Assembly: GCF_033958435.1 (NCBI RefSeq)
Contig: NC_134137.1
Span: 256,726,501 to 256,790,500 of the forward strand
Reading direction: 5' to 3'
Source: Carettochelys insculpta
Taxonomy: Eukaryota; Chordata; Testudines; Carettochelyidae
Length of the DNA: 64,000 bases
The position numbers and the translations under genes were made by a program. Below are positions 12,201 to 23,959 of this stretch, one piece after another. Numbering within the stretch: the first letter of the stretch is position 1; each line of letters opens with the position of its first letter. Below the pieces are notes generated by a model, which was given only the letters and a program-made list of their open reading frames with translations, did not search any database and was not told the origin of the DNA.

Positions 12201-12934
12201 GAGATAAACACTAAATACTCTTGTTGGCAGCAGGCAGAGTATCTGTTAACTAGATCAACTTCCCGGGTAATGCTCATTCTTCATTGCTGGATATGGGTAG
12301 AGAATTGTGAGGTAGAACTGAAAAGACTGACTGCTGTTAATTATTTTTGTTTTTGTTTAAGGGTATGATTTTTAATAAGCAACATCATTGGTGTTCTTTC
12401 TATTATAATACGATGAATCTCTCAAGGATATTAACACCAAATCCCATTCACAGTGCACAGCCTGAATAGACAGATGATATACTGGGGTGATAAAGAATCT
12501 GCCCCTCCCTGCCATTGTCTTTCTCTGCTCCAAAATCTTCCTCAATGGTCCTCACCCAAGCTTTGGAATTGAAGTGTCTCCGTAGTACCCATTTCTGGCT
12601 ACTCTTGTACAGGGGAACTGCCTTAGATGGAAGATGATACAAAATATGAAAGTCAGGAAATTCCAAAGTTGAGGTTGACCATGCAAATTTAGTCATCTCT
12701 CTTGAGCAAGTGCATTACGCTGCAATGTGCTCACAAGCTGCTTTCTGCAGGGTTCTAAGTAGTAACATGCCATCATCAAAAAGTTCAGGCTTTTTATTTT
12801 TAAATGTTGATTGGAACCAATGGAAATCAAATTACACAATAGCCAGTTCTCTAACCAAATGATCTTGTTGCCTTTACTTTCTTCTTCACACCCTCTTATT
12901 CACCCGTTACATTATTTTGTTCCATCTCATTTCC
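9206..12934. other. No gene recognised; old repeat fragments likely
   Basis: AT-rich sequence. A stretch near 9330-9500 (ATCTGGAGTTGACACACTTA) and its near-inverse TAAATTGAACTCCAGAAGATC near 9500 suggest a small eroded inverted-repeat element. The 183-codon frame at 9505-10056 shows no domain and I treat it as chance. Confidence 0.3.
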
Positions 12935-13086
12935 AGTTGGAATACAAATTCTTTGGGTCATGGATTGTCCCTAGCTTTGTGCTTGTATAGGACCCAGCAT
13001 AGCAAGGCTGTGATTCTGACTGAGGCTTTGGGTACTAGTATAGTACAGAAATATTATTATTATTAATTATTATTATTATTATTATT
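12935..13086 (+). repeat. L3/CR1-like LINE 3' tail with (ATT)n end
   Basis: The order AATTCTTTGGGTCATGGA, TTGTATAGGACCCAGCATA, then an (ATT)n run (about 13051-13086) is the usual end of ancient L3/CR1-type LINE copies in amniotes. A GC-rich LTR-like repeat begins at the end of the run, and TAATAAAC resumes beyond it at 14321. Confidence 0.45.
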
Positions 13087-14319
13087 GTTGCCAGTTCAGG
13101 CTCCCGGAAGGACTCCTCCCTTTTTGGGTCAGTGGGCAGCTGTCCCGCCCCACTGCCACAAGTCCAAAACAACTCCCAAGTCCCTAGTTCAGGGGGGTTC
13201 CTACCTTGCCTCAGGTAGGTGAGAGGAAACAGTTCAATACCCCGGCCTTCCTTCCAGCAGGTGATGGGGAAAATTAGCTGTCACGTCATGGCCTAGCCGT
13301 AGGTCAGGGTGATACCAAGCCCACAGTATTTAGACAGCCCCCAGCCCTAGGTCAGGGTGGGGGAGCAAACAGCCAGAAGGAGCTCATGCCCCGGTGCAAG
13401 GCAGAACAGCAAAACCACAGTCTTTAGGTGGCCTCTGGCCCTAGCTCTGGGAAGGGCGGCACACATAAAATGAAGCCCAGGCCCCGGTGCAGGGTAGGGC
13501 AACAAACAGTTCAGGAAGCCGAGGCCCTAGCTCAGGGCAGGCCAACAACTCAGTCCACAGTTGCCACCAGGCACAGCAACTTCACCTGTGCTGACCGGTG
13601 ACTGGGGGGAGACTGCCACTTGGCAAGTGGGTGGCAGGGGGACGCGGGCCCACCCGTTCCACCGTGTCCTGGCCCAGGAACTCTAGTTGCAGCAGTACAG
13701 CCTGCTCTGTGGGTCAGCAGGGAATCAGGGTGGCAACATGCTGACCCCTGGACCTTTCACAGTCTTCTTTGCAGCCTGGGCCAGCCCTGGTCTCCTCCCG
13801 CACCCCTCCCAGGCACATACCCAAAGTCCATCCAAAGTCTCGGGGCTCACAGGGTGTCAGGTCTGGCTGGGGTCTGGGTGGCCCAATTTGGGCCTATGCA
13901 GCCTATTGCTTCCTCCCTGCCTCAAACTGGCTTGGGGAGCAGGCTGCAGTGTATACTCTGGTCAGTCTTGAGGGTCCGGCTGGTCTTCTTCAGGCAGTCG
14001 GTTCTGCTGAGTTCCCTTGGGCATCAGGCTCAGCAAGGGCCCTTGTGGACCAACCCAGGAGTCAGCCTCCCTCAGCCAGTCCTCCACCTCCCAGGCTGGT
14101 TGCCCAGAGCTGTCCTCTGGTTCCCCTCAGGGCTGGCCCCTGGCAGAGTCCTCAGGCAGGGAGCGTAAAACTGTCATCTGGCTCCTCTGGAGGCTCAGTT
14201 CCAAAAGAGTCCTGAGCCTGGGCTTTTATAGGCTTGGCCCCACCTCCTGACTTCCGGTCAGGTGACTGGGAGGGGCCAGGCCCTTCTGGGTAGTGGGGTG
14301 GCCACTCTGCCCCACTACA
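13086..14319 (-). repeat. GC-rich 1.23-kb LTR-like repeat
   Basis: Read on the minus strand it starts TGTAGTGGGGC and ends GGCAACA. A TATA box CTATAAAAG lies about 90 bases in. It is far richer in GC than its flanks. The distal third holds an imperfect internal repeat of roughly 80-90 bases, built on a '(G/C)ACC(G/T)GGGGC / GAGCTAGGGCC' word with CTTTAGG-type spacers. The plus-strand frames of 148-182 codons here are low-complexity GC frames, not genes. There is no flanking duplication and no internal retroviral coding sequence. Confidence 0.5.
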
Positions 14320-15904
14320 GTAATAAACAATTTATACTAAGTCATTGAGCAAGTTACATGTTATAGCAAGGGATACATTTACCATAAAGCCAATACTTAT
14401 TTCTCTCTAGGATACATCATGCACAGCTATGATGCTATTAAAATAATAAATGATTTCACTACCCCTTTTGGAATTAAGTTATTGATTCTAGTTGATAATT
14501 ATTAAAAATGGTAGATTAAGGTTGAAATGAAACAAAGAGAATGCATCTACCTCCTCTATGTACCATTCCAGAATATTCCTTTTCGTAACATCTGTACTTC
14601 CATGCTGTGAATGCTAGCGTCTCAGAGACTTTCCCCTTCACCTCTGCCATCAGACAGCAACTGAAACATTTTCTTTTAGGGAAAAAGAGACTCAAAAAAG
14701 AATGACATGAACTTTTCAAATAGATGTAAGGGGAAGGGGATAAAATGGTAGGTCACATTTTGGATACACCAACCTTGACAGCGTCCTTTTAAAGTACTCC
14801 CATGGCAACATTAACTTTTGCAACCAAAGCTTGAGCAGCCGCTCACCCTTGGGCCCAGTCAGCTTGGCAGGATGACAGAGGTCAACATTTCACACGAATG
14901 AACAATTTCTTCAATGTATAAGGCAGGCATACAAGTCTTTCTCCTATTTGTCCTTTAAAGTTTAAACCAAGACAACTGCAAGAACTGTGCACAATGCAAT
15001 TCCTTTAACTCTTGGAACTCAGGAAACGAGTTCTCTGCCTGATATTTTTAATTGAGGGACAAGAGCCACCAAAACCAGCTTCCATTTCTTCCCTCCCTTC
15101 TTTCGTGCACAAAAAGAAGCCTGATACTCTTTCATTGGGCTAACAGCCTGTTTTTTTTTTTCTCATCATTTTGACCAGAGCTTTATAGGAACTAACACAT
15201 AGCTATCTACTTAGAATATATATTCGTACAATAGCCTGCATTTGAACTGGTTATGCAGAATGTCTGCAGTGGAGGTGAGCTGGTGAGGTTGGGGGTCGGA
15301 AGGAAAGATTAGAGTGTACAGTCCTCATTAAATTGGGATCAAAATAAAACTCAATATAGTAACAGTTGTTTTCTCATTGTTTTCTTGTGCATATTCAGTG
15401 CCTAGTCCCAAACATAGCACTACCAAACAGATATACCTCTAATGGATCAATTAGTTATTGTTCAGGCTGAGCTTGGTAGTACAGCTTTAGAGGGGGCACT
15501 AATTAAAAGTGGGATATTCCAGCACAAGACTGAAATAGCTGAGAATATTTCTAAAAAAATGTTATTTAAGGAGATCATGTCTTTGAAGGGGTTAGCCGGA
15601 GAGCAATGCTATCTTCTTTATTACAATCTATTCTTGATAGAAAAGATTAAGCATTCTGTACTAATGAAAGCAGTTCTGTATCCCTTTTAAGTTTTGTAGG
15701 CTCTTGAAGCTACTCAAGACAGTTGTTCTAATCCTGGGCAATTGCATTTTGTGACATTCTAAAAATGGTGTTTTTAATAGTGGAGGATAAAGACTGAATG
15801 AGAGCAGCACAACGCGGTGGGAGGAAAGAGGATTATTTATAAAGAGAAGTGGTTGCATCTTACGTAGAGAGAACAAGGTCCAATGAATAGGTACTGGGCT
15901 CTGA
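14320..15904. other. No gene recognised
   Basis: AT-rich sequence with no supported repeat family or exon. Confidence 0.3.
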
Positions 15905-16140
15905 GGTTATGTCTAAATGGCAGGGATTTGTTGACAAAAGTTTGTGTCGGAAAATATTGTGCAACAAAACTCCTGTCAACAGATCACATCCAGACACCAA
16001 GGCACATTGAAAGAGTGATTCGCTCTTCCAACAGAGAGCATCCAGACAGCCTGGCCACTCTATAGGCAAAATGGCCACCCGTAACCATATCAGCCAGGGT
16101 TGCAGGTCACCAGTTCCTTCTAAGAGCCAGTGCCGGAGCC

Positions 16141-16242
16141 CTGCAGAGATGGGCATTTAGAGGGACCCCTCCAGCCAGCCATTCCCGGTCCCTGCAGAGA
16201 TGGGCATTTAGAGGGACCCCTCCAGCCAGCCATTCCCGGTCC
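16141..16242 (+). repeat. Tandem 51-bp duplication
   Basis: The unit starting CTGCAGAGATGGGCATTTAG occurs at 16141 and again at 16192, essentially identical, inside the decayed 3.2-kb element. Confidence 0.85.
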
Positions 16243-16960
16243 CTGCTTCAGACTCACCTACCCCTGCAAGGGACAGCAAAGCTCTTGCAGTGCTCGCTGT
16301 GCTTGCCTTGCGTTTGCAGGTGACGCAACTGGTCCCTGGGTATCATGCTGCCAGAGCTGCCCCTAGGATTGTAATGGCCCCACATGGACATGCTGCAGCG
16401 TGTGCTGAACTTACTTGCAGTTGCCTTCCTTTTCCCTCTGTGAGGTTGACCCTGAGATCATCTTGTGTGAGCTTGTTGCATCCTGCATAACATTCTGGAG
16501 GGGAAGGTGGAGGCCTTGAGAGGCAAGCCTACAAGCTGCCAAGCACAGCCGCCATCTGCCAGGCCCATCAGGATGGGTTGAGTATCCAGGAGGCCTGAAG
16601 GAGATCTTCTCCCAAGGAACTCAGTAACACCCCCAGGACAACCCCAGTGGGAGCCTCAGGCCCACAGCCCTAGCCTGTCCCCACCATGATCCCTCCCTTG
16701 TCCCCTTAACCCTTCCTGGAACCCTGCCCAAAAAAGGCAGACACTCATGTTGTGAATGATAACTGGGTTTTATGTGCAAACTATTTACAAAGTGAGGATG
16801 GTGGTGCAGGGGCGCCTTTCAGGTTGGATGTGGGGTAGGGCTTGGGACATAGGATGGGGGGCCTTTCAAGTAGGACATAGGCTGGGGAACATGGGGGCGA
16901 GGGAAGGCGGGCTGCAAACCTGAGGGGGAGTGGGACCCCTATTTGGTGTCGGTCTTGGGA

Positions 16961-18590
16961 TCACCTACTGACACGAGTTTGAGGCATCTGTCCGGACTGG
17001 CCTGGGGCCGGGACCAGGGGGAGGTACGGACAAGGAGGGGCTGGGGCAGGATCTGGGTTGGTGGGGGGGGGAAGGGAGGGAGGCACAGCCTTCACCCAGG
17101 GGAGCAGGTGGAAGACTAAGGTACCTTGTGGGAGGGCAGGCAGCAGGGGCAGCAGCGGGAGGCTGGGCCAACATGTCCCGACAGATGGCTGTGATTGAGT
17201 CCCATTCCAGATGGTCCCACACCCGCGACTGCCACTCCACATCCTGCTGGACTTGGTGGGCCATGGTGCACTGTACGTCCTTGAGGACAGCAACATGCTA
17301 CTGCTTGATGTTCTCATGCACCCTCCATATCCTCCTCCATCTCCAGGGGTGATCTGGGGGTGTAGTTGGGTTCAGACCCAGCCCTCAGTTGGTGCAGGTC
17401 CAGCTCTATGAAACACAAGGAGAAGAGACAGTCAGTCACTCATGCAACACAGCCCCTGAGGCCATGCCTCCCACTGTGAGCAGTGACCGACACCCCTCAG
17501 GCCAAGGGACAGGACGTTCCAGGGTCAAAGTCACGTGTGGCCTGAACAGTGGCCCCTGCTGCACAGGGACTCCAAGCTTTCTCTGGGACTATGCTGGCCA
17601 CTCTTGCCCCCACTCTCCCAGTCAATGGGCTTGAGGCCAAGGCAGGTGTCCAGCTACAGAAGTGTCCCTCATGGGTGGTGGGGGACCGGGAGCAGCCTGG
17701 CCCTCCTTGCAGCTCGCTCACCCACCTCTCACTCGCAGGCACTGCCCATGGGAGTGGATACTGCCAAACACATGCTGTCATGCCCATGTGCTTCACTTTG
17801 CGGTGTGCACTCCTTGGTGTGTCTGGGGTCAGGCCAGCACTCTTGTAGCTAGCCTGCTTCCAGCCATGGCAGGTGCTGGGAGGGTCCCCCCGGGGCCTGA
17901 TGCTTGTTGGACCTCCTGCAAGCCTGGCAGCAAAATGCTGCCCAGGCCCTGGGGCTGTCTGCTGGATCCAGGGGGAGCACAACACCGCTGCATGTGGTTC
18001 CACGTGCTGGGACTGCAGTGTGGAGTCCCACCTGAGCCAGCCCACCATATCTGCACTCTGGGCTGTGTGATAAACAGGGCACTCACCAGAGGAACCCCTT
18101 GCCAAGCATGGAGAAGGTCCATGAGGCATACTGGCTGCCAGGGATCAGGTCCAGTACAATGACCAGGCTGCTGGTCCCCGAATCTGGTGCTGCCCCTCCG
18201 GTGGCTGGTTGTCCTCTTTGGGCTCCTGTTTGACAAGGGGAGGCAGGGGTCAAGCCCCTAGTCCAGGCTGAGGCCATGGGATAATGTGCTCCCCCTGCCT
18301 CCCCCAGCATGCAGTGCAGCTCAACATAGTAGAGGCAGGATAGGGGTTCTGCCTCTGAGCTTCCTGCAGTATTATGGACCCACTCATACCTCTGCAGCAA
18401 CTGCTTGACTTTGGCACACACCTGTCCAAGGGTGCAGCGGGGATGGCCCTATTTTGCCAGGGCCTCTGTCATCTGGCTGTAAATGCTGGCATTGCTGTGC
18501 CTGGCTCTGGGGTCCTGGAGTTTCCTCCTCTGCCCACAAGTCCAGCAGGGCCTGGATCTCGGCCCTGCTCCAGGATGAGACACACCTCTT
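16961..18590 (-). pseudogene. Myb/SANT-like transposon protein, decayed
   Basis: On the minus strand at about 18575-18490 one frame reads WSRAEIQALLDLWAEEE, the first helix of a trihelix Myb/SANT domain. After a stop and frame changes the domain continues at 18460-18340 with ALAK.GHPRCTLGQV and CAKVKQLLQRYE. These line up with the GHPARTPDHVRSKVKELRQG part of the Myb gene in copy B (the middle of the domain). A downstream frame near 17300-17110 (VQQDVEWQSRVWDHLEWD) looks like the C-terminal helical part. Stops and frame changes separate the pieces, so it is not functional. It belongs with the 15905-19081 element. Confidence 0.6.
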
Positions 18591-19081
18591 GGAGCCCTAA
18601 AGAGGACCCTGGGAACCCTGAGGATGCTCCCTCAAGGGCCATGGGGGATGCCCAGGTGTTTGGCATTCTGCCATCTCAAGAAGGTGCAACTGTGACGGAG
18701 TGGGGGAGAGCTGAGTGCTGTGTGGCTGCTCTCATACTCTCAGCTTCCTGCCATAGTAGTTCCTGGCCTCCATGTGGCTTTAAGAAGGGCTGGAAGCAGG
18801 GACCTTAGAGTGCTGATTGCTGTGGACAGGGCGTCCACTGGGTCATGTGCTTTTGGTCCTCGAGGCATTTTCTGTCCACAGCAGGCCCCCCAAAACACTC
18901 AGACCCTCTTTTTGTTGACAGATCTCTCTCAATAGAGGTGTTCGTCCTCAAGGCAAGCAGGGTACAGCTGTCAAAAAAACCCACTTACCATCAACAGAAC
19001 ACTTTGCAATCCAGCCATGTCCTAGGTTTTGTCAGCAAAACGGCTATTTTATTAACAAAACCCTGCTGTCTAGACATAGCC

Positions 19082-22000
19082 CAACTGTGAACTCCTAAGT
19101 TGTCTTCCTTCCTTTGCTACTTACCTGCTGTGTGACCTTGGACAAATCTTTTTATCATCTTTGTGCTTCTATTTTCCCTCCTTTCCCTTTGCCTATTTTG
19201 TCTACCTATGTTGCAAATTCCCTGGGGCAGAGAGTTCTTTTACCGAATTTTAATAGTGCCTGGTACTATAAATTCTCACTCACTTTTGGGAATTCTGAGC
19301 ATTACTGTAAAACAAACAAATAAAATAATCCTAATCTGGTATAATTTGAGTCAAATTGATAGAAGATATTGTCCTACTAATAGTGTCTGTGGGTGCTGAC
19401 ACTGTGATCTTATTTTCTGTTGAAGATTGATTATGACAACCAGAGAGGCATTTTCCAAGATTGTGTTAGAAGATTTTTAATATCTTATGGCCCAGACTCA
19501 AAGAGAAAAATCATTAGGGAAATTTTTCTAATTCCAGCCAAGAACATTATTTTACTTGTCTGAATATTGTAGCTTCATCTCTTCACGGCTGAAAAAATAC
19601 ATCACGACACAGCTGATCTCTCAAATATTTCTACCAGGGTGGGAAGAGAAAAAAAGGAGACCAGGAAGAGGAAGAAGAAAAGGCAATGGGGTGAAGAAAT
19701 GTGGTTGGGTGAGTGTAAGAGACAAGGAAAAAGAAATGAGAAGTGGAAAAAAATAGGAAGGGGGAACCCAGAGAAAATAAGTAAAATGAGAAGATGACAA
19801 CCTAGGCAGAAATGCAGTGGAAGAAAAACAGAATAAAAATGGAGGTGGCAAAAAGAAATGCCACAGAAGTAGAAAAACACAGAAAAGTAGGAAAGAGCTA
19901 ACTATAAATAATGGAAGTGGAGTACAAAAGAGAATAAGTAAAGCAAGCCTATTCCTCTTCTGGGGATACTTTAATTCTCCATTATGTGGCAGCTTGGGAC
20001 CTACATTTAGTGGATCAGATTTCCAGAAAATTAAGAATCTGAAGACTAGAATGTGCTCTGAATAACTGTTACAAGTTGACTTGCAATGCCTTTAGGCTTT
20101 CTCTAGGCTAGCTGAATTTCCCTCTTCTACCTCATTGTTTTAATATTAATGGTGAACTTACTTTATCTCTTTGACTGCATCAGAGAATCTCTATTCTCTT
20201 TTCCCCCCATGTCAAACCTTCAATTTGCTTTTTAAAGGACAACTCTAGCCAGCACCTCTGTTTAAACAATCAGAAAGAAGGTCAGTGTAAGAGGGTCAGC
20301 CCCCCTCCTACATGACCTCTCATGGTCCTGGGTGGATCTGCAACACCCTGACTCAGTTTGACTTATTAAAGACCCAAGGAGGAAAAGGATAAGCTTTCCC
20401 AAGTCCATTGACAGCCCTTCTTGGGGTCTGGTTTGAACAACATAGAAAGATCTTCCAATAAACCTTTAAACTGGGCACAGCACTCACTCTGTGAGGTACT
20501 ATCTCCTTCTCCGTTCTCTAAATCTTGGGATAAATCACAAGGCCTGGCAATCCTTCTTTGCCTTCCCCCTAAAAGGAAAACAAACTTCCAGCTGGGTCTC
20601 TCTACCCAGACCCAACTTCCCTCTTCAGGGACCACTGCAGATGTTTCTCTGTAGGTCCCTCTTTGGCTGTCCACAAGTCTCTGTTCTTCTACCTCAGATG
20701 CCTTGTTTAGTGTCATGGTCATGTGACTTGATTCATTCCTCCACCTAGTGAAGCAAATCAACAGTGTTACAAGTGGGCTGAGACCTGTCTCCCCTTAGAA
20801 ATGTCAATCAAACGATGACAGTAATATAGTGAAAACGGAGCTAATGGTTGCTGTAGCATGGCACAGCCATCTCTCTCTTCCACTGGCTGCAGCCCAACTG
20901 GAACTATATTTCCTGCCCCACCTTGGTGCGTCTGGCACAGGTGAGGAGAGTACAGTGGTCTCTGTCCCTCCCAAAATGAGGAAGACCACTGTGTCTTACT
21001 ACAATATTATGATGATGATGTACCTTCATTCTAAATTTTGCATGTGTTGATTGATTTGTTTATTTTGGAGCATTTTTGTCCCCAGACATCAGCTCTCCTT
21101 TACCTCTAGCTTGCTTTAAAATGTACTCTTGTTCTTAGATATTAGCCCATTTCGTATTCGCTTGGAATTTTGTACTTGGCCCTTTCATTTCTCTAGGAAT
21201 ATGTTGCTTTTATTTTAAACTCTTCCCAGAGCACACATCTGCAAAACACAGAAGTATCTGATGGCTATTTCATTATGTGTCACTGTCTAAATGGCACCAC
21301 ATGTTGAAATAAAGCCCTATTTCAAGGCACGTCTGCACGCCTCATGCGATGAGGTGTACAGGCTGCCAGAAGAGCAGGCTCATTCTCTTAAAAACTGTTT
21401 TGAGATGGGGTATGTTGCTTAGACACGGGCAGCTATTTTGAGATACCATGGTCCACCATGTAGGCATAGCCTGGCAGAGTAAGGAATAGAATCCATGTCT
21501 CCAGTGTTCCACCCCAGTGCCCCAGGCACCAGTGTTGCCTCAATCTTACGGTAACATTTTTGTGTCCTTCATATGCCTTTGTATGAAAGATTGCATTATT
21601 AAAAACTTTCAAAAGCATGATTGGAGCTTTTTTTTTAACAAAATTTTTATAATTTCCATGTCTTCCTATCTCTTTTTTTTTAATCGCAATCAAGAGTTCT
21701 TACAGATGGAGCAGAAGAGGTGGAGGTAAGTATTGCAAATATTGGTCAGATGGCTTGTGATTTGCAAGAACTATAATCAAGCATAGTGGGAAGTCATTCT
21801 CCATTTTATCTGAACTGTTGAAGTATGGGAAGAATTTAATAAAAATAATTCATGTTGGCCCCTCCAAATATTCAGAAATCAGGTTCTGTTCACATATGTA
21901 CCAAATGTTTCACAGTGATGTAACTGTCTGAATCCTTACAAAATGGAATTTAGAACTCTCATAAGAAAGAGCTTTCATGTGAGATTTAAAGTACTTCCAA

Positions 22001-22420
22001 TCTCCAGCAAGGCAGATCAAAATTGATTCCTGTTAAGTCGATTTCTCTCACAAATCCATGAATCAAAGTTAAAGAGATTCATGCCTGCTTCCTCCATGGC
22101 CAAATTTCACTCAAGAAATTGAACAATAGATGGAACAACAGAACTCAAAGTTCAGGGAACAAGATTTCTTCTTTTAAAATTGGCTTGTAAGATAAATCCA
22201 CATTTAAAATCAGGAGAGGGTTCCTGTCACCATAGAGGAGTGTACAAAAGGGTAGAACATGAGGAGATCCAGTCACTGGCTGACTCAGGTACACAATAGG
22301 TACAGGCCTCACTTCGGAGTGAAAAAGGGGCTCTGAACTAAGGGATTATTTGTATTTTAAGTAGAAAATCATATCCTGGTTTTAGAAGAAAAACAATATG
22401 GTTTACAAAGGATAGACTTG
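19082..22420. other. No gene recognised; purine-rich tract and old repeats
   Basis: A strongly purine-biased plus strand lies at about 19637-19930 (GA-rich with few pyrimidines). Around 19200-19320 there is an L3/CR1-like tail similar to the one at 12935. The 20280-20770 segment may be an old LTR-type repeat on the minus strand, but I cannot name it. A partial MITE-like stretch lies near 21290-21450. Confidence 0.35.
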
Positions 22421-22424
22421 TCAG

Positions 22425-22575
22425 TCTGTAGCTTCACAAAATATAAGCAGTCCTGTAGCGCCTTAAAGCCTTAAAGATTAACAAACAAATAATAAACAAC
22501 ACATAAACAAATAACAAATAACTAATAAATGAATGTATCAGTCTTTCAGGTGCTACAGGACTGCTTATTTTTATC
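22425..22575 (+). mobile_element. Foldback PLE-like terminal fragment
   Basis: AAGCAGTCCTGTAGCGCCTTAAAG (22446-22469) has an inverted copy ending in CAGGTGCTACAGGACTGCTT (22547-22566). Between them is an A-rich spacer of AACAAATAA-type units. The arm matches the GGTGCTACAGGACTGCTT word at the 3' end of the Penelope-like element near 56600. Confidence 0.5.
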
Positions 22576-22657
22576 TAGTATACAACAACTATGAGAACCA
22601 TGTATGTTAATGATATACAAAATAACCATCTGCCAGAGTCTAGCAGACGGAGTAGTG

Positions 22658-22700
22658 AAATATATATATATAGAGAGAGAGAGGGAGAGGGAGAGAGATT
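22658..22700 (+). repeat. (TA)n(GA)n microsatellite and poly-T
   Basis: A TATATATA run passes into GAGAGAGGGAGAG units and then a T run. Confidence 0.85.
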
Positions 22701-23107
22701 TTTTTTTCTGAATTTTCAAGTGGGCAGAGAACGCTCAGCTAACCTGAAGCTTCTCTCTCTTTCTGAAAAAGAGAAGGAAAACCACTTCTGGTGTGTTCAT
22801 ACTTTAAGCACACCAGGAAGAGAAGTCTGATGAAGTTAATGGATAGTCAGACAGAGAGGGGGGAAATGTTGCAGAAAGTCTGTAGGTTATTTGTGGACGT
22901 AAAGAAAAATTTAAGCTCATTGGGAACTTGTCAGGAAAAAGAATTGCACACTCAGAACATGCTGATTCATCAATACAATGTTTTGTGGAAACTTATAAAC
23001 TTTGACTGAAACTTTCTCAGGAAGTTCTTGGGTCCTGGATGGATTTTAAGTGCATGCACAGAATCTAGCACTTTGGAGCCCTAGTGTTGTGTGTATCCAG
23101 CTGCTAA

Positions 23108-23446
23108 CAGAGGGGTGGCCAACCAGTTAGAGTCAAAGAGCACAACAGCTGTGGATAGAGTGCAAAGAGCCAATAATGATATACTTATTTTATCTATTAT
23201 ATTACATATTTATGTTATCTATTATATGATATTATCTATTATAAATCAATAGATAAAAATACATGGCTCAATACCCTCCCCCATCTTCCACAGCCAGACA
23301 CCCCCAGCTCCATACTCTAACTCAATCCTCTCCCTTACCCCATGGGGTGTGTGAGCAGAGTAGCAATAAGCCCTCCTGGTTTGTGGCTTCATTTCATTGC
23401 TCAAAGAGCTGTGTGTGTCTTAAGAACTATGGGTTGCCCACCTCTG
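23108..23446 (+). mobile_element. hAT-type MITE, diverged
   Basis: The left end CAGAGGGGTGGCCAACC and the right end GGGTTGCCCACCTCTG form an inverted pair of the same hAT-like type as the element at 8488. The AAGAGC words lie just inside each end. No clear 8-bp duplication remains. The middle is AT-rich. Confidence 0.6.
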
Positions 23447-23959
23447 GTCTAGGATAATTGGCCCGTTCATGGGACTGGAGCTTCTGGATGGTACTGTTGT
23501 ATAAATGCACAGTAATATTTGGATTTCTATAGAAATCCTGTGTATTCAGTGAATAAACAGGAGTGTGCAGGAGTTAATGTCAAGTTCTCAGATGAAGGGA
23601 ACAATGAAGAGGTCACCATGAGATTCCTAGAAGGGAGCTTGCTCTGAAGAATAAGGATGTGCTATCACTATCTGAATGCCTAACTAAAAGGTATAACTAA
23701 TTTAGTCAGTCTGAGAAATAATCCCAATAAAATTTCCAAAAATAAAATTCAGAATAAAGCAAGGAAGAGATTCACCATTTTCACAATATACTCCTAAACA
23801 TTTGGCAAAAAAAGACTTTTCTACATTAAGTGCATTCACTTCTTCCAGAGGCTATTGAACCAAGCTAAATCTGGACTTTAATGAAATCATTGGTTTATTA
23901 CATTTGTATAACTAACTAATCCTACCCAGAAAGACAGTGATGGAAATAGATGGAGTTAC

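Larger units (their letters stand above)
15905..19081 (-). mobile_element. Decayed 3.2-kb Harbinger-type element with Myb/SANT remnant only
   Basis: The left end GGTTATGTCTAAATGGCAG and the right end CTGTCTAGACATAGCC are inverted copies. The next inner words also pair (GGATTTGTTGACAAAAG against TTAACAAAACCCTG). The inside is GC-rich, unlike the flanks. No DDE nuclease frame can be found, but a minus-strand Myb/SANT gene remnant is present. The flanking trinucleotides (TGA and CAA) do not match, so the target duplication is lost or the boundary is off by a base. The element belongs to a different subfamily from copies A-C: the terminal word is shared, but the internal sequence is not. Confidence 0.65.

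Noticed and set aside
13620..14250. Three overlapping plus-strand frames of 94-182 codons
   Set aside because: They overlap in different frames through one GC-rich LTR-like repeat, show no domain, and run opposite to the repeat's own promoter-like signals.
17497..18421. Several 100-210-codon frames on both strands
   Set aside because: They are low-complexity GC frames in the decayed Harbinger relative. Only the Myb/SANT pieces make sense, and those are broken across frames.
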